Assembly (NCBI RefSeq): GCF_034675845.1
Contig: NZ_JAUCCU010000002.1
Location: 496,001 to 560,000 of the forward strand
Direction of reading: 5' to 3'
DNA: 64,000 nt
Source: Castellaniella sp.
GTDB lineage: Bacteria > Pseudomonadota > Gammaproteobacteria > Burkholderiales > Burkholderiaceae_B
How positions within the stretch are numbered: the stretch's first letter is position 1; the number at the start of each line of letters is the position of its first letter. A program made the translations under genes and the position numbers. Shown one piece after another: positions 16,461 to 25,141 of the stretch. The notes beneath the pieces are model-generated. The model saw nothing but the letters and a program-made list of their open reading frames with translations. It was not told the DNA's origin and did not search any database.

Positions 16461-17326
16461 GCAATACCCATGCGCGTATCACGGCCAGCGTGTACACCTC
16501 CCATGTGCCGGCCATCGGCGCAGCGCTGGATCTGGGCAAATCGGGCGATGCCTACTGGGCACCGCTGTTCAAGGGCTATGAGCCTTCGAAGCAGTGGATG
16601 CAGGCAAATACGCCTGACGTGATTTTCCTGGTGTACAACGATCACGCCACGGCCTTTAGCCTGGATATGATCCCGACGTTTGCCATCGGCTGCGCGGCTG
16701 AATATCAGCCCGCCGACGAAGGCTGGGGTGCGCGTCCCGTGCCGCCAGTGGTCGGGCATCCGGAACTGGCGGCGCATATTGCGCAATCGGTCATCCAGCA
16801 AGACTTTGACCTGACGATCGTCAATAAAATGGACGTCGATCATGGCTTGACCGTGCCTTTGTCGCTGATGTGCGGCCAGCCTCAGGCCTGGCCATGCCCC
16901 ATCATCCCGTTTGCCGTCAACGTCGTGCAATATCCCGTGCCTTCGGGCCAGCGCTGCTTTCAGCTGGGCCAGGCCATTCGGCGCGCCATCGAAACTTTTG
17001 ACCGCCCCCTGAATGTACAGATCTGGGGCACGGGCGGCATGAGTCATCAGTTGCAGGGGCCTCGGGCCGGCCTGATCAATCGTGAATTCGACACCGCTTT
17101 CATGGATCGCCTGATTGCCGATCCCGCGGGTCTGGCGACGCTGCCGCACATCGATTACGTGCGCGAAGCCGGCTCAGAGGGTATCGAGCTGGTCATGTGG
17201 CTGATTGCGCGTGGCGCCATGGCCGATGTAGCGGGAGGGCCTGCGCCGCATGTCGCGCATCGCTTCTACCACGTGCCGGCATCGAATACCGCCGTGGGGC
17301 ATCTGATTCTGGAGGAACAGGCATGA
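16457..17326 (+). CDS. ligB: Protocatechuate 4,5-dioxygenase beta subunit LigB (PmdB)
   Basis: 289-residue catalytic subunit. It uses Fe(II) and O2 to cleave protocatechuate to 4-carboxy-2-hydroxymuconate-6-semialdehyde. Fe ligands are His16 (YTSHVPAIG), His63 (YNDHA) and Glu244 (SEGIELVMW); the catalytic His197 is in GTGGMSHQL. The C-terminus HVPASNTAVGHLIL is the LigB ending. The ATG overlaps the ligA stop (ATGA), and its own stop overlaps the ligC start. The longer frame from 16229 is only the shadow of ligA. Confidence 0.95.
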   Translation: MSNTHARITASVYTSHVPAIGAALDLGKSGDAYWAPLFKGYEPSKQWMQANTPDVIFLVYNDHATAFSLDMIPTFAIGCAAEYQPADEGWGARPVPPVVGHPELAAHIAQSVIQQDFDLTIVNKMDVDHGLTVPLSLMCGQPQAWPCPIIPFAVNVVQYPVPSGQRCFQLGQAIRRAIETFDRPLNVQIWGTGGMSHQLQGPRAGLINREFDTAFMDRLIADPAGLATLPHIDYVREAGSEGIELVMWLIARGAMADVAGGPAPHVAHRFYHVPASNTAVGHLILEEQA

Positions 17327-18279
17327 CGCAGCATTTGAAGGTGGCCCTGGCCGGCGCCGGCGCCTTTGGTATCAAGCATCTGGATGGCATTGCCCGGATT
17401 GACGGTGTCGAGGTAGTCGCCCTGGTTAGCCGTGACCTGGAGAAGACTCAGGCAATCGCACAGAAATACGGTATCGAGCAAGCCGCCACCGAGCTGGATG
17501 AGGTCCTGCAGCGCCCGGATATCGACGCTGTCATTTTGTGCACCCCCACCCAGATGCATGCGGCCCAGGCCATGGCCTGCCTGAAGGCAGGCAAGCACGT
17601 GCAGGTCGAGATCCCCATGGCGGATAAGCTGCAGGATGCGCAGGCCCTGGTGGCGCTGGCCAGTCAGGCAGGAAAAATCGCCATGTGCGGTCATACGCGC
17701 CGTTTCAACCCCAGCCACCAGTATGTGCATCAACGCGTTCAGCGGGGCGAATTCAACATCCAGCAAATGGACGTGCAGACGTACTTCTTTCGTCGCACCA
17801 ACATGAACGCGCTGGGCGAACCACGCAGCTGGACCGACCATTTATTGTGGCACCACGCCGCCCACACCGTGGATCTGTTCGCCTATCAATGTGGCAGTCC
17901 TGTGGTCAAGGCCAATATCGTGCAGGGGCCGATTCATCCGGCCTTGGGCATTGCCATGGATATGTCGATTCAGCTGCAGGCGGCCAATGGGGCCATTTGC
18001 ACCTTGTCGCTCAGTTTTAACAACGACGGCCCATTGGGCACCTTCTTTCGCTATATCGGCGATAGCGCCACCTATATTGCCCGCTACGACGACTTGTTCA
18101 CTGGCCGTGATGAAGTCATCGATGTCAGCCAGGTGGATGTGTCCATGAATGGCATCGAATTACAGGATCGTGAGTTTTTCGCAGCAATTCGCGAAGGGCG
18201 GGAACCCAATGCCAGCGTGGCCCAGGTTCTGCCGTGTTACCAAGTTCTGCATGACTTAGAGCAGCAATTGTCCAGCTGA
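17323..18279 (+). CDS. ligC: 4-carboxy-2-hydroxymuconate-6-semialdehyde dehydrogenase LigC (PmdC)
   Basis: 318-residue GFO/IDH/MocA-family dehydrogenase. It oxidises the hemiacetal of the ring-cleavage product with NADP+ to 2-pyrone-4,6-dicarboxylate, the LigI substrate. The N-terminal Rossmann motif is VALAGAGAFGIKHLDGI. GHTRRFNPSHQYVHQRVQRG and PRSWTDHLLWHHAAHTVDLF are conserved in LigC, the latter holding probable catalytic histidines. The start ATG overlaps the ligB stop by 4 bp and has GGAGGAA upstream. It is the last catabolic gene of the operon; 34 bp later the transporter genes begin in the same direction. Confidence 0.93.
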   Translation: MTQHLKVALAGAGAFGIKHLDGIARIDGVEVVALVSRDLEKTQAIAQKYGIEQAATELDEVLQRPDIDAVILCTPTQMHAAQAMACLKAGKHVQVEIPMADKLQDAQALVALASQAGKIAMCGHTRRFNPSHQYVHQRVQRGEFNIQQMDVQTYFFRRTNMNALGEPRSWTDHLLWHHAAHTVDLFAYQCGSPVVKANIVQGPIHPALGIAMDMSIQLQAANGAICTLSLSFNNDGPLGTFFRYIGDSATYIARYDDLFTGRDEVIDVSQVDVSMNGIELQDREFFAAIREGREPNASVAQVLPCYQVLHDLEQQLSS

Positions 18280-18313
18280 AAAGCTGGTTCTTGAAAGTAC
18301 CAGGAGTGAGACC

Positions 18314-19486
18314 ATGAAAATCATCAAGACCCTTGGAGCAGTGGCCTTGGCTGTCGGCGCCATTGCTTTTACCCCCGTTCACGCCGAAGACCTGAAGATC
18401 GGCGTGGTCATGCCTATGTCAGGCCCGTTTGCCGCCCACGGCAAGCAGCTGCAGCATGGCATTGACTTGTACATGGCCGAGCACGGCGACGAAGTCGCTG
18501 GCCGCAAGGTCAAAGTCCTGATCAAGGATGACACCGGCATCGCCCCGGCCGTGGCCAAGCGCCAGGCCCAAGAATTGCTGATCAAGGACAAGGTCAATAT
18601 TTTGGCCGGCTTCAGCCTGACGCCTAATGCGTTTTCGGTTGCCCCCCTGGCCACTGAAGCCAATGTGCCGATGGTGGTGCTGAATGCCGCCACGTCCTCG
18701 ATCACCGAAAAATCACCCAATATCGTGCGCGTGTCCATGACTCTGCCGCAGGATACGGCGCCGATGGCGCAGTGGGCCTATGCCAACGGCATCCGCTCGG
18801 TGTATACCTTGGTGTCTGATTACGGCCCCGGCCACGACGCTGAGAAACAATTCCAGAAGACCTTTACCGAATTGGGCGGCAAAATCATTGGCGAAGTTCG
18901 CACACCTGTAGCAACACCCGACTATGCGCCTTACCTGCAGCGCATCAAGGATGCCAAGCCGGATGCGGTGTTCCTGTTTGTGCCCAATGGTGAACAGGGC
19001 GTGGCTTTGGCCAAGGGCTTTAAAGAGCGCGGTCTGGATCAGGCCGGTATCAAGGAGCTGGCCACGGGCGACGTGACCGACGAGGACGTGCTGGATGCCA
19101 TGGGGGATGCGGCGATCGGCATGATTACCTCCTTCCATTATTCGGCAGCGCATGATTCGCCGGAAAACAAGGCCTTTACCGCCGCCTACGCCAAGGCTTA
19201 TCCCAACGACCGCCCCAACTTCGTGGCAGTGGCCGGGTACGACGGTATGCACCTGATCTATGAAGCCCTGAAAAAGACGAATGGCGATTCCAGTGCCGCC
19301 GCCTTCATGGATGCCGTCAAGGGCATGAAATGGACCAGCCCGCGTGGCCCGGTCGAAATCGATCCCGAAACGCGTGACATTATCCAGAACGTCTATATTC
19401 GCAAGGTCGAAAAGGTTGACGGCGTGTTGCAGAACGTCGAATTCGACAAGATCGAAGCAGTAAAAGATCCGGGCAAGCAAGGCTAA
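18314..19486 (+). CDS. Periplasmic substrate-binding protein of a Liv-type ABC transporter
   Basis: 390-residue type I periplasmic binding protein (Leu/Ile/Val-binding-like). It has a clear signal peptide (MKIIKTLGAVALAVGAIAF, cleavage near VHA-ED, residue about 25). The mature start LKIGVVMPMSGPFAAHGKQL and the GFSLTPNAFSVAPLATEA segment are typical. Relatives beside aromatic catabolic genes bind aromatic acids rather than amino acids. Here the gene directly follows ligC, so protocatechuate, 4-hydroxybenzoate, a phthalate or a related acid is the probable ligand; this is inference. It replaces the MFS carrier (pmdK) of the Comamonas cluster. Confidence 0.88.
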   Translation: MKIIKTLGAVALAVGAIAFTPVHAEDLKIGVVMPMSGPFAAHGKQLQHGIDLYMAEHGDEVAGRKVKVLIKDDTGIAPAVAKRQAQELLIKDKVNILAGFSLTPNAFSVAPLATEANVPMVVLNAATSSITEKSPNIVRVSMTLPQDTAPMAQWAYANGIRSVYTLVSDYGPGHDAEKQFQKTFTELGGKIIGEVRTPVATPDYAPYLQRIKDAKPDAVFLFVPNGEQGVALAKGFKERGLDQAGIKELATGDVTDEDVLDAMGDAAIGMITSFHYSAAHDSPENKAFTAAYAKAYPNDRPNFVAVAGYDGMHLIYEALKKTNGDSSAAAFMDAVKGMKWTSPRGPVEIDPETRDIIQNVYIRKVEKVDGVLQNVEFDKIEAVKDPGKQG

Positions 19487-19496
19487 TCTGCATTGC

Positions 19497-19566
19497 TGGC
19501 AGCGGCATATGGTGTGCTGCTGCCGATCTGGATTCCTGCGGGGGTGATGTTGCAGTGCGGCATCAC
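19497..19566 (+). other. Two intergenic hairpins between binding-protein and permease genes
   Basis: The 104-bp gap contains GGCAGC...GCTGCC (19498-19524) and GTGATG...CATCAC (19544-19566). Neither has a T-run. Hairpins here commonly act as RNA-stabilising or partial-termination elements that raise binding protein over permease levels; that role is inferred. Confidence 0.4.
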
Positions 19567-19590
19567 CTATCTCCATCATCAGGATAAATC

Positions 19591-20448
19591 ATGACTATAT
19601 TGTTCGATGGCCTTGCCTACGGGATGCTGCTGTTTTTGATCAGCGTCGGCTTGTCCGTAACCCTGGGTTTGATGAATTTCGTGAATCTCGCCCACGGTGC
19701 TTTTGCCATGCTGGGCGGTTATGCCTGCGTCGTTACACTGAATGACTTCGGGGTGCCGTTCTTGATGACATTGCCGGTGGCTGCCTTGCTCCCCGCGCTG
19801 GTTGGCATCGTCCTGGAGCGCTTTCTATACCGCCGCCTGTACGCCGCGTCAGAACTCGATCAGGTGCTGTTTTCCATTGGTCTGGTGTTTATGGCCGTGG
19901 CCACCGCGCATTTCTTCTTTGGCGCTCGCCAGCAGCCCTTGCAGTTGCCTGAATTCCTGTCTGGTCAGGTGCAGATCATGCCGGGCCTGGACCTGGGCGT
20001 CTATCGCATATTCTTGATTGTGACGGGGCTGGTTGTGGCCGCCGCACTGCAGTTTTCCGTGATTCGCACTTCTTTCGGTGCTCGATTGCGTGCCGCTGTG
20101 GATAACCAGCGGGTCGCCCGAGGCATGGGGGTAGATGTGAATCGCGTCTTCAGCCTGACGTTTGCGCTGGGCTCGGCCCTGGCGGGATTGGGCGGTGCGC
20201 TGGGGGTCGAAATGCTGGGCCTGGACCCCGAATTCCCCGTGAAGTACTTGGTGTACTTCCTGATTGTCGTGTCGGTCGGGGGCAGCGGCAATATTCTTGG
20301 CTCTCTGTATGCCGCAATCTTGCTGGGGGTGGCTGATGTGGCCGGCAAATACTATATCCCTCAGGTGGGCGCTTTCATCATCTATGCCGTGATGGTGGTG
20401 ACGCTGATCTATCGTCCTCAAGGCCTGTTTGGCCGCCCTCACCAATAG
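19591..20448 (+). CDS. Branched-chain-type ABC transporter permease (LivH-like)
   Basis: 285-residue integral membrane permease with about eight hydrophobic segments. The N-terminal GLAYGMLLFLISVGLSVTLG and the LMNFVNLAHGAFAMLGGYA motif are hallmarks of LivH. VDNQRVARGMGVDVNR in the cytoplasmic loop is the ATPase-contact region. Start ATG follows TCAGGATAAATC. It lies in a five-gene transporter set (binding protein, LivH, LivM, LivG, LivF) downstream of the lig operon. Substrate inferred to be an aromatic acid. Confidence 0.9.
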   Translation: MTILFDGLAYGMLLFLISVGLSVTLGLMNFVNLAHGAFAMLGGYACVVTLNDFGVPFLMTLPVAALLPALVGIVLERFLYRRLYAASELDQVLFSIGLVFMAVATAHFFFGARQQPLQLPEFLSGQVQIMPGLDLGVYRIFLIVTGLVVAAALQFSVIRTSFGARLRAAVDNQRVARGMGVDVNRVFSLTFALGSALAGLGGALGVEMLGLDPEFPVKYLVYFLIVVSVGGSGNILGSLYAAILLGVADVAGKYYIPQVGAFIIYAVMVVTLIYRPQGLFGRPHQ

Positions 20449-20457
20449 GAACCTGAC

Positions 20458-21516
20458 ATGACGACCTCTTTTTTAAGCGGGGCCGATGCCAGTCGGGGGC
20501 CGCAGCGCGCTGAAGTTCTGGCCGACTATCGCCGGGCCGCAAATTGGAAGCCTCTGGAATATATCTTCTGGTGCTTGCCTATCCTGGCGTATTTCGCTTT
20601 TCCCGGTAATTACCTGCTGCTCAGTCAGATTGCCATCACGGCTTTGTTTGCCCTGTCGCTGGATCTGATTTTCGGCTACGCCGGGGTGATTTCTCTTGGC
20701 CATGCCGCTTTTTTTGGCATTGGCGCCTATACGGTGGGGCTGTTGGGCTCGCACGGTTTGGGGGACCCTTTATTAGGTCTGTTGCTGGCGGCCATTTTTG
20801 CCGGCATTGTGGGGTTTTTCAGCAGCTTTCTGCTCTTGCGCGGCAACGATCTGTCGCGCCTGATGGTCACGCTCGGTGTGGCTCTCATGCTCTACGAACT
20901 GGCCAATAAGTTCACCGATATCACGGGGGGCGTGGACGGCATGCCAGGCATCGAGATCAAACCCATTCTTGGGATATTCGATTTCGATATGTTTGGCCGG
21001 GTCGGGTTTGTATATTCCGTCATCGTGCTGTTTATCCTGTTCTGGTTGGCACGCCGGCTGGTGTACTCGCCTTTCGGGCAAAGCCTGCGCGGCATCCACA
21101 TGAATGCCTTGCGCATGCCTGCCCTGGGTGTGCCAGTCAATAATCGTCTGGTGCGGGTCTATACCATTGGTGCGGCCTATGCCGGGGTGGCGGGTGCTTT
21201 ATTGGCTCAGACCAATCAGTTCGTATCCCTGGATGTGCTGGGTTTTCAGCGTTCGGCCGATCTGTTGCTGATCCTGATCCTGGGCGGCGCAGGGCACCTG
21301 TATGGCGGCCTGATCGGTGCCATCGTTTTTGTCATGATCAATTATTTCCTGTCTGATATGAATCCTCAGTATTGGCAGTTCTGGCTGGGCTTGATCCTGG
21401 TGCTGATCGTGTTGTTCGCCCGCGGCGGTATTCTGGGCACTGCCCAGCAATGGATACGCGCTTCTCGTCATCGGGCGCGGGCTGCCGCCGATGCCGACAC
21501 GGAGGCCTCGTCATGA
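20458..21516 (+). CDS. Branched-chain-type ABC transporter permease (LivM-like)
   Basis: 352-residue second permease subunit with a hydrophilic N-terminal stretch of about 35 residues. A LivM-type membrane domain follows: LSLDLIFGYAGVISLGHAAF is the family signature, and QSLRGIHMNALRMPALGVPV is the coupling-helix loop. It starts 10 bp after livH and overlaps livG by 4 bp (ATGA), so the transporter genes are translationally coupled. Confidence 0.9.
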   Translation: MTTSFLSGADASRGPQRAEVLADYRRAANWKPLEYIFWCLPILAYFAFPGNYLLLSQIAITALFALSLDLIFGYAGVISLGHAAFFGIGAYTVGLLGSHGLGDPLLGLLLAAIFAGIVGFFSSFLLLRGNDLSRLMVTLGVALMLYELANKFTDITGGVDGMPGIEIKPILGIFDFDMFGRVGFVYSVIVLFILFWLARRLVYSPFGQSLRGIHMNALRMPALGVPVNNRLVRVYTIGAAYAGVAGALLAQTNQFVSLDVLGFQRSADLLLILILGGAGHLYGGLIGAIVFVMINYFLSDMNPQYWQFWLGLILVLIVLFARGGILGTAQQWIRASRHRARAAADADTEASS

Positions 21517-22262
21517 ACCCGGTTTTACAAACGCATGACCTGGTTCGCAATTTCGGTGGTTTCGTCGCCACGGACAAGGTCAATCTATCAATTGCCCCGG
21601 GTGCGCGCCACGCGCTGATTGGCCCCAATGGGGCGGGCAAGACCACTCTGATCAATCTGTTGACCGGCTATCTGGCCCCGACTTCCGGACGGGTCAGTCT
21701 GCTGGGCCAGGATGTCACCGAAATGCCTCAGCATGCCCGTTGCCGTCATGGGCTGGTGCGTACCTTTCAGATCAACCAGCTGTTCATGGATATGACCGTG
21801 CTGGAATCCGTGGCGTTGGCCGTCAGCGAATGCCGGGGCCTGGGCACCCAGTGGTGGAAACCCATGGTTTCCCATGGAGAAGTCCTGGACGAAGCCGCCG
21901 CCATTCTGGAACAGTTGCACCTGCTGAACGACGCTTACGAAGTCACCCGCGATCTGGCTTATGGCCGCCAGCGGCTGATCGAGATCGCCTTGGCACTGGC
22001 CTTGCGTCCTAAAGTCCTGCTGCTGGACGAGCCAGCGGCAGGTGTGCCGACCGGGGAGTCCCGCGAACTTTTCGACACCATTGCCCAGTTGCCGCAAGAC
22101 GTCACGATTGTATTGATCGAGCACGACATGAATCTGGTTTTTCAATTTGCCCAGCGTATTTCGGTGCTGGTGTCCGGGGCTTTGCTGCTGGAAGACACCC
22201 CCGATGTGATTGCCCATCACCCCAAGGTCAAGGAAGTCTATCTCGGAGAAACCCATGGCTGA
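21513..22262 (+). CDS. ABC transporter ATP-binding protein (LivG-like)
   Basis: 249-residue ATPase. Walker A GPNGAGKTT (about residues 38-46), an ABC signature region with the unusual sequence LAYGRQRLIEIALAL in place of LSGGQ (normal in LivG, where it reads LAYGQQR), Walker B VLLLDEPAAG and the H-loop histidine in LIEHDM. The PAAG and GESREL sequences are LivG-like. The start overlaps livM, and the 3' end overlaps livF by 8 bp. Confidence 0.92.
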   Translation: MNPVLQTHDLVRNFGGFVATDKVNLSIAPGARHALIGPNGAGKTTLINLLTGYLAPTSGRVSLLGQDVTEMPQHARCRHGLVRTFQINQLFMDMTVLESVALAVSECRGLGTQWWKPMVSHGEVLDEAAAILEQLHLLNDAYEVTRDLAYGRQRLIEIALALALRPKVLLLDEPAAGVPTGESRELFDTIAQLPQDVTIVLIEHDMNLVFQFAQRISVLVSGALLLEDTPDVIAHHPKVKEVYLGETHG

Positions 22263-23577
22263 AATGCTGCGTATGGAAAAAGTCTGGGCCGGTTATGGTG
22301 ATGCCATCGTCCTGGAAGACTTATCGTTTTCCCTGGAGGCGGGCGGTAGCCTGGCTTTGCTGGGACGCAATGGCATGGGGAAAACCACGCTGCTGGCCAC
22401 CCTGATGGGGGCAACGCGCTTGCGTCAGGGGCGGATTTTTTTTGAAGGCGCCGATATTGCCCGTGTGCCCAGCCATCTGCGGGCGCGGGCAGGTCTGGGC
22501 TGGGTGCCTCAGGAACGCGATATTTTTCGCTCGTTGACCGTCGAGGAAAACCTCACCGTTGTGGCCCGCCCGGGCGAATGGACGCTGGATCGGGTTTATG
22601 ACCTGTTTCCCCGTCTGCGCGATCGTCGCATGAACATGGGCAACCAGTTGTCAGGCGGCGAGCAGCAGATGCTGTCGATGGGGCGGGCGCTGATGCTCAA
22701 CCCCAAGGTTCTGTTATTGGACGAACCCCTGGAGGGCTTGGCACCCCTGATTGCCCAAGAGTTGCTGCACATCATCAACACCATGGTGTCTGAAGGCCGT
22801 ATGGCCGTAATTCTGGTCGAGCAGCATGCCCGGCAGATTTTGCCCATTACCCGCCAGGCCATCGTCCTGGAGCGCGGGAAAGTCGTTTATGCGGGTGCCA
22901 GTGCTGCGTTGTTGCAAGACCCCGAACAACTGGATCGTTGGCTGGGGGCGGGATCGACCGATAATCAGAATTCGGCCAGCAAAAAAAGCTCGTCTTCCAT
23001 TATTTCCGCGATTGAAACGATTCGGGAAGAGCACCGCGCCATTGCGGCGATTCTCAGTGCATTGACGCGTATTCTGGATAATATCGAAGCAGGGCATTTG
23101 CAGCCGGATTTCACGCTGCTGGCCAGCATGATTGAATATATTGCCGAAATGCCCGATAAGCTGCACCACCCCAAGGAAGATCGGATTTTCGCGTTGCTGC
23201 GCAGTAAAACCCGCGATGTCGATACACAGTTGGACATGCTGGAGGCCGAACACCGCGATGCGATAGCGGCCACCAGCCGCCTGGATCGGGCCTTGGTCAG
23301 CTATATGCAGGGCGGCGCATCGGAATTTGCCGGGTTCCGGGATGCAGTCCGCGTCTATATCGCTGACGAATGGCGGCACCTCAATACCGAAGAAGCCGAC
23401 ATTCTGCCTGCGGCCAGACGCCTGTTCACCCAGGAGGACTGGCAGGAGATCAATGCGGACTTTGCGCGCAATGGCGACCCTTGGTCCGGGGCGGATAATC
23501 GCTATGCATCGTTGTTCAAGCGCATCACCAATCTGGCCCCCGCGCCGCTAGGGGTTGGGCCGACTCAGACCAGCTAA
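22255..23577 (+). CDS. ABC transporter ATP-binding protein (LivF-like) fused to a C-terminal hemerythrin (HHE) domain
   Basis: 440 residues, about 200 longer than normal LivF. Residues 1-232 are a complete LivF ATPase: Walker A GRNGMGKTT (37-45), signature LSGGE (132-136), Walker B VLLLDEP (152-158) and H-loop His191. After a Ser/Lys-rich linker (233-249) comes a four-helix hemerythrin-like domain (about 250-425). Its metal-ligand pattern is His260 (REEH), His304-His305-x-x-Glu308 (HHPKE), His333 (EAEH) and His375 with Glu379/380 (RHLNTEE). The linker has no Met, Val or Leu start codon of the usual kind in frame, so a separate HHE gene is unlikely. HHE domains bind a di-iron centre and respond to O2, NO or iron. 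The partner operon encodes an O2- and Fe(II)-dependent dioxygenase, so redox gating of uptake is a reasonable guess, no more. Confidence 0.88.
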   Translation: MAEMLRMEKVWAGYGDAIVLEDLSFSLEAGGSLALLGRNGMGKTTLLATLMGATRLRQGRIFFEGADIARVPSHLRARAGLGWVPQERDIFRSLTVEENLTVVARPGEWTLDRVYDLFPRLRDRRMNMGNQLSGGEQQMLSMGRALMLNPKVLLLDEPLEGLAPLIAQELLHIINTMVSEGRMAVILVEQHARQILPITRQAIVLERGKVVYAGASAALLQDPEQLDRWLGAGSTDNQNSASKKSSSSIISAIETIREEHRAIAAILSALTRILDNIEAGHLQPDFTLLASMIEYIAEMPDKLHHPKEDRIFALLRSKTRDVDTQLDMLEAEHRDAIAATSRLDRALVSYMQGGASEFAGFRDAVRVYIADEWRHLNTEEADILPAARRLFTQEDWQEINADFARNGDPWSGADNRYASLFKRITNLAPAPLGVGPTQTS

Positions 23578-23633
23578 GCAAACACGCAGCCATCCTGATA
23601 TAGGCAAAAAAAGGTATCCAGATTTGCGCGATA

Positions 23634-24632
23634 ATGAGCACTATGGATACCTCACTTTTGTCTGTATTGGTGGCCGATAAGCAATCGGTGGCCCAGGATA
23701 CTGTCTGTCTGGAACTGACCCCTTTGGATGGGGTGGCGTTGCCTGCGTATGCCCCAGGGGCTCATATTGATGTGCATCTTCCTGGTGGACTGATCCGCCA
23801 GTATTCCCTGCTGGATCCGGTGGCGGGCAGCGTCGCCGATCCGGTCGCGCCGGCCCGCTACCGGATCGCCGTGCTGCGCGAAGCCGTTTCGCGTGGCGGT
23901 TCGGTGGCCTTGCACGACCGCGTCCAGGTGGGCGATATTTTGCAGGTCAGCCAGCCGCGCAATCATTTTGCCTTGGTTCCGGCGGCACACAGCGTGCTGT
24001 TTGCCGGGGGCATCGGGATTACACCCTTATTGTGCATGGGGCGTCAGTTGCAGGCCCAGCAAGCGGGCCTGGCCCTGTATTACAACAGCCGCACAGCGGC
24101 CCGGGCTGCTTTCTTGGCCGATATCCAACAGGATTTTGGCCCCCAGGCCCATTGTTATTTTGATGACCAGCCCAGCCAATCCCTGAATGTCGCCGCCGTG
24201 TTGGCGGGCTGCCCAGCCGACACTCAGGTGTATATTTGCGGCCCCACCGGCTATATCGATGGTGTGCGTACCCAGGCCCAGGCAGCCGGGCTGGATGCAG
24301 CCCGCATTCACGTCGAATTATTCGCCCTGGATGCGGCAGACCGCCCTGTGATTACCGACCAGGACGTGGCCTTTCAGGTGCAGCTGGACAGCACGGGTGA
24401 AATCTTCGATATCCCCGCGGACGAATCCATTACCGCAGCCCTGGATCGCCAGGGGGTGTTCATCCCGGTTTCTTGCGAGGAAGGCATTTGCGGCACCTGC
24501 TTGACCGGCCTGAAAGGCGGGATTCCGGATCACCGGGATACCTATTTGACCGACGACGAGCACGCCGCCAATGATCAATTCATGCCGTGCTGCTCTCGGG
24601 CAAAAACATCGCTGCTGATCCTTGATCTTTAG
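23634..24632 (+). CDS. Phthalate-dioxygenase-reductase-type oxidoreductase (FMN/NAD(P)H, 2Fe-2S; VanB-like)
   Basis: 332-residue class IA oxygenase reductase. The flavin domain carries RQYSLLDP (FMN-binding RxYS) and the NAD(P) domain GGIGITPLLCMG. The C-terminal plant-type ferredoxin has the cysteine pattern CEEGICGTC (positions about 279-287) and a distal Cys in FMPCC. Such proteins pass electrons to a Rieske oxygenase such as vanillate demethylase or phthalate dioxygenase. No oxygenase subunit is present in this window, which makes this an orphan reductase at the end of the aromatic island. The start could be either of two ATGs 9 bp apart (23634, 23643); neither has a good ribosome site. 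Confidence 0.85.
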   Translation: MSTMDTSLLSVLVADKQSVAQDTVCLELTPLDGVALPAYAPGAHIDVHLPGGLIRQYSLLDPVAGSVADPVAPARYRIAVLREAVSRGGSVALHDRVQVGDILQVSQPRNHFALVPAAHSVLFAGGIGITPLLCMGRQLQAQQAGLALYYNSRTAARAAFLADIQQDFGPQAHCYFDDQPSQSLNVAAVLAGCPADTQVYICGPTGYIDGVRTQAQAAGLDAARIHVELFALDAADRPVITDQDVAFQVQLDSTGEIFDIPADESITAALDRQGVFIPVSCEEGICGTCLTGLKGGIPDHRDTYLTDDEHAANDQFMPCCSRAKTSLLILDL

Positions 24633-25029
24633 GTTTTTCTCAGCTTGGCCGGATCTGCGAGATATCGCAGTGCAAGTGTACCGTTTGGTCGAATGGGTGG
24701 TTACCCTGGAGAAAGACCAGGAACCCGAATTTGTACGGGCCGTCCAAGCCCTCAGCAAGGAGAACGAGATGAGCTACGTGACGTTGATTGAGCGCGCCGG
24801 TCGTGATAAAGGGTTTGCCGAAGGGCAGATCGAGGGGCAAGTCGAGGGCAAGATTCAAGGCAGTGTCGAAGGGCAGGCAAAGTTTCTGTTACGCCAGATA
24901 CAGCGCCGCTTTGGCCCAAATGCCGATGATATTGTTCAACGTATTCAGACCGCCACAGCCGCCCAGCTAGAGACCTGGTCGCTGAATTTTGTTGACGCCA
25001 CTGAGTTGGACGAGGTATTTCGGGATTAA
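24622..25029 (+). pseudogene. Truncated Rpn/YhgA-like (transposase-nuclease family) C-terminal remnant
   Basis: About 130 codons with no ATG start; the frame can only begin at a TTG inside the preceding reductase gene. WPDLRDIAVQVYRLVEWVVT resembles the central part of Rpn-family (recombination-promoting nuclease) proteins. The low-complexity EGQIEGQVEGKIQGSVEGQ followed by LLRQIQRRFG and LETWSLNFVDATELDEVF matches the DUF4351-like tail of that family. The N-terminal nuclease domain is missing. It is most probably a degraded relic that lost its 5' end, perhaps when the reductase gene arrived. Family assignment is moderately sure. Confidence 0.6.
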
Positions 25030-25141
25030 ATTGGCCTCCACCGACGAGGGTGGATGCCGTCATAAGAGACTTTAAGTATAGTTATCTCCCTATTGTAAAA
25101 ATGGTTTATATCGATTATAAATTTTCTCTTTAGTTCACAAC

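Noticed and set aside
24797..24880. Tandem-repeat-like stretch in the Rpn-like relic
   Set aside because: The EGQ/EGK codons vary at the DNA level and form a protein low-complexity tail, not a DNA tandem repeat or CRISPR array.
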